A DNA stretch of 7,457 bases, from positions 1-7,457 of the forward strand of contig CAZAJU010000093.1 of assembly GCA_964485455.1 (NCBI GenBank), read 5' to 3'. Positions 5,403-7,457 of the stretch are shown here, one piece after another (position 1 is the first letter of the stretch; each line of letters starts with the position of its first letter). Source of the DNA: Tissierella_B sp964485455. Its GTDB lineage: Bacteria > Bacillota > Clostridia > Tissierellales > Tissierellaceae. The notes under the pieces are model-generated. The model made no database searches. It saw only the letters and a program-made list of their open reading frames with translations, and was not told the origin of the DNA. The translations under genes and the position numbers were made by a program.

Positions 5403-7457
5403 ATGAGATTAAATATAAAGAAAAGGATCCTTAGCCTTACGGCTGCTATGCTTGTATTAAGTAGTTCACCTTTTAATGTTATAGCTGCCAATAATATAAG
5501 CCTGGTAGTTGATGGCAAGGACATAACTGAATTATCCAGTCCTATAATAGAAAATGACAGGACCCTTGTTCCTATAAGATTTATTTCCGAGGAACTGGGG
5601 GCTACGGTTACTTGGAACAACGATGAAAGAAGTGTATTTGTACAAAAGGGCAGCGATACTGTGCTTTTAAGAATAGGTAGCAATCTGGTTAGTTACGATA
5701 ACGGTGGAGACTATGATGTAAGTGATGTAGCACCGAAGATATTTAACGACCGGACATATGTGCCTCTAAGGTTGGTAAGTAACGCCCTTGGAATCTCCGT
5801 TGATTGGGATAATGCTACAAGAACTGTATTGGTGGATTCAAGCCGAAGTGCAGAACAAACCATGTTCTTTGATATGAAGATCTTATCTCAAATTCCAGGA
5901 GGTATTATAACTGGAAAGACTAATTTACAGCTTGGAACATCGGACACCTATACAGTTTCTGGTAATGAGGTAAGATTCCTGCTACTAGACCCTTCTACAG
6001 GCAAGGGATTTATAGTTGCTAGAGGGTCTGAGATAAATGGAATCCATAGCTTCTTACCTAGAATCGAGGACAATGGAAATAAGATCTTAGTTGGAGCGGT
6101 TTATGATAGAAATGGCAAATTCCTTGGAGCAGATGCAATTCCTGTAAATATTAATATTAGTCCTGTTATTAATTTAAAAGGTATAAATAATGGACAGGTT
6201 ATAACTGGAAGTACTGCTATTGGAACAGAGATGAATTTCTTCCCGGCTTACGTTAAATATGAAATAACAAACCTAAGCACAGGGAAAACAACCTTAACTG
6301 AAGAAAAAGACCCTCTTGGTACATTTACATGGTCACCTGATGTTATCCAAAATGGAAGTCATTCCATAAAGGTTATAGCCTATGATACCAACAACAATCC
6401 ATATCTAGGTGATTCCATAAATGTAGAGGTAGCTATGACCAGAACTATAGGCCTTGGAGGAGTAACTGAAGGACAAACTATCAACAATGCAGTAAATCTA
6501 ATAGCAAAGCGAAACTTTGAAGGTGTAACAGAGACTGAATTTTTAATGAAGGATGTAAATACTGGCATAGTGTCAACGATAGGGAAGATACCTTATGGTG
6601 GATATAAATGGGTTCCCGGACCAAATGATACGGGAACTAAGGAATTAATGGTCAGAGTTGTGGTAACAGGGGGAGTAGTATATGAAAGTGCTCCTATCAG
6701 AGTATATGTAGAGGGAAGTCCGAAGGTGTTTTTAGAAGGAATTGGGCCAAAACAGGTGGTCACAAGCCCAACCAAGCTTAAGATAAACAGCAATGTAAAC
6801 TTAGATAGTGTCAGCTACTTCTTAACTAATACTAAAACAGGTACAAGGAAGGCTATTGCATCCAATGTCCCTCCTACTCAAGAAGTAACCTATACACCAG
6901 CCACTGATGATGTAGGAAATATGAGCCTACAGGCAGAAGGAAGTTATCAAGGCAAGAAGCTTATAAGCGATAAGATTGACTTCAAGGTATATCTTGGTCA
7001 AATATATGAATCACAGCCTGTAATTGACAAGGACAAGTTTATTGGCTTGGCTTCAGGATTAGCTAAGAATTCCTATCAAAGTACTGGAATGAGTGCAGCC
7101 CTTCAAACAGCTCAAGCTATTCTTGAAACAGGCTGGGGACAAAAGGTTCCAGTAGATAAATATACAGGAGTTTTATCAAATAATCTATTTGGAATAAAGG
7201 GCTCAGGTCCTAAGGGTAGTGTAATCTCCAATACCTGGGAGGTATATAATGGAATCACTTATAGAGTAGACGCTGAATTTAGGGCCTATGATAATGTAAA
7301 TCAATCTTGGGCTGATCATAAGGAATTCCTAAATCGTGAAAGATATACAGGTTTTAGAGGAGTAATGTACGACTATATGCAAGGAGCATGGGCGCTTAAG
7401 AGGGCAGGATACGCAACAGATCCACTATACCCAATAAAGCTTATGAAATTAATAAAC
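5403..7457 (+). CDS. secreted glucosaminidase with stalk domain and Ig-like repeats (3' end cut off)
   Basis: An open frame of 685 codons reaching the window edge. Residues 1-29 are a signal peptide: MRLNIKKR, a hydrophobic core, and NVIAA before the cleavage site. Residues about 32-146 are a copper-amine-oxidase-like N-terminal (stalk) domain with its repeated signature, RTLVPIRFISEELGATVTW (53-71) and RTYVPLRLVSNALGISVDW (117-135); despite the name it binds no copper by itself and is common in clostridial wall proteins. Residues about 168-539 are four Ig-like repeats of 93 residues. Residues about 545-685 are a glucosaminidase domain (FlgJ/LytG-like) with likely catalytic E575 in AQAILETGWG, then NNLFGIKG, FRAYDNVNQSWADH and GYATDPLYPIKLMKLIN, a phrase normally close to the domain end. 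It should cleave peptidoglycan glycan strands outside the cell. About 10-20 residues seem missing, unless further domains follow. The start has a strong AAAGGAGG 8 nt upstream. Confidence 0.92.
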   Translation, partial: MRLNIKKRILSLTAAMLVLSSSPFNVIAANNISLVVDGKDITELSSPIIENDRTLVPIRFISEELGATVTWNNDERSVFVQKGSDTVLLRIGSNLVSYDNGGDYDVSDVAPKIFNDRTYVPLRLVSNALGISVDWDNATRTVLVDSSRSAEQTMFFDMKILSQIPGGIITGKTNLQLGTSDTYTVSGNEVRFLLLDPSTGKGFIVARGSEINGIHSFLPRIEDNGNKILVGAVYDRNGKFLGADAIPVNINISPVINLKGINNGQVITGSTAIGTEMNFFPAYVKYEITNLSTGKTTLTEEKDPLGTFTWSPDVIQNGSHSIKVIAYDTNNNPYLGDSINVEVAMTRTIGLGGVTEGQTINNAVNLIAKRNFEGVTETEFLMKDVNTGIVSTIGKIPYGGYKWVPGPNDTGTKELMVRVVVTGGVVYESAPIRVYVEGSPKVFLEGIGPKQVVTSPTKLKINSNVNLDSVSYFLTNTKTGTRKAIASNVPPTQEVTYTPATDDVGNMSLQAEGSYQGKKLISDKIDFKVYLGQIYESQPVIDKDKFIGLASGLAKNSYQSTGMSAALQTAQAILETGWGQKVPVDKYTGVLSNNLFGIKGSGPKGSVISNTWEVYNGITYRVDAEFRAYDNVNQSWADHKEFLNRERYTGFRGVMYDYMQGAWALKRAGYATDPLYPIKLMKLIN
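5904..7019 (+). repeat. four tandem 93-residue Ig-like repeats in the glucosaminidase
   Basis: Residues 168-260, 261-353, 354-446 and 447-539 form a diverged tandem array. Landmarks recur at near-constant distance: a Gly closing each boundary at 167, 260, 353 and 446 (the later ones as PVINLKG, RTIGLGG, PKVFLEG); a Thr-Gly turn with Gly at 200, 294, 388 and 480; and an aromatic-x-Pro with Pro at 219, 312, 405 and 499 (SFLP, TWSP, KWVP, TYTP). The predicted beta-rich content fits bacterial Ig-like modules that space a catalytic domain from its wall anchor. DNA identity between copies is low, so the array is old. Confidence 0.8.

Noticed and set aside
5312..5683. Minus-strand frame of 123 codons over the promoter and start of the glucosaminidase gene
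   Set aside because: Opposite a clear signal peptide and stalk domain; no recognisable protein feature.
6380..6793. Two minus-strand frames within the Ig-like repeat region
   Set aside because: Shadows of the + strand repeats with no domain signature.

Overview
The window looks like chromosomal DNA of a low-G+C anaerobic Firmicute (Clostridia/Tissierellia-like). The basis is AT-rich composition, strong AAAGGAGG-type ribosome binding sites, sigma-A-like promoters and the gene families present. The species cannot be named from the sequence alone. All four genes read left to right on the + strand.

Positions 1-53 are the last bases of a group II intron: the 3' strand of domain V and all of domain VI with its bulged branch-point A. 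The intron ends just upstream of the promoter of a regulatory gene. Positions 54-132 hold a TTGTAA-17-TATAAT promoter. Its -10 box lies in a perfect 21-bp palindrome, followed by a second, tandem copy of the palindrome core, which is a likely autoregulatory operator.

Positions 133-5278 form a tight three-gene operon: a MarR-family repressor, a MacB/LolD-type ABC ATPase, and a giant FtsX-type permease of about 1332 residues. The permease carries two FtsX/MacB-like halves. Between TM1 and TM2 it has a very large outside insert: two long coiled-coil arms with a Gly/Ala ladder every seventh residue, joined by a tip module. The heptad breaks in the two arms are arranged as near mirror images. This points to an antiparallel hairpin stalk of about 25 nm, roughly the thickness of a Gram-positive wall.

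Positions 5279-5402 carry no clear terminator. They hold a second promoter embedded in a 36-bp hyphenated dyad, then a leader with a G7 run and a strong ribosome binding site. From 5403 to the window edge runs a secreted, wall-associated glucosaminidase: signal peptide, copper-amine-oxidase-like N-terminal (stalk) domain, four 93-residue Ig-like repeats and a glucosaminidase domain cut off near its end.

The most interesting possibility is that the regulator-ATPase-stalked permease module is an envelope-spanning, ATP-driven mechanical device that works on the cell wall or on a wall enzyme, by analogy with FtsEX and MacB. The neighbouring glucosaminidase is a candidate partner. That functional link is inference from adjacency and architecture only.
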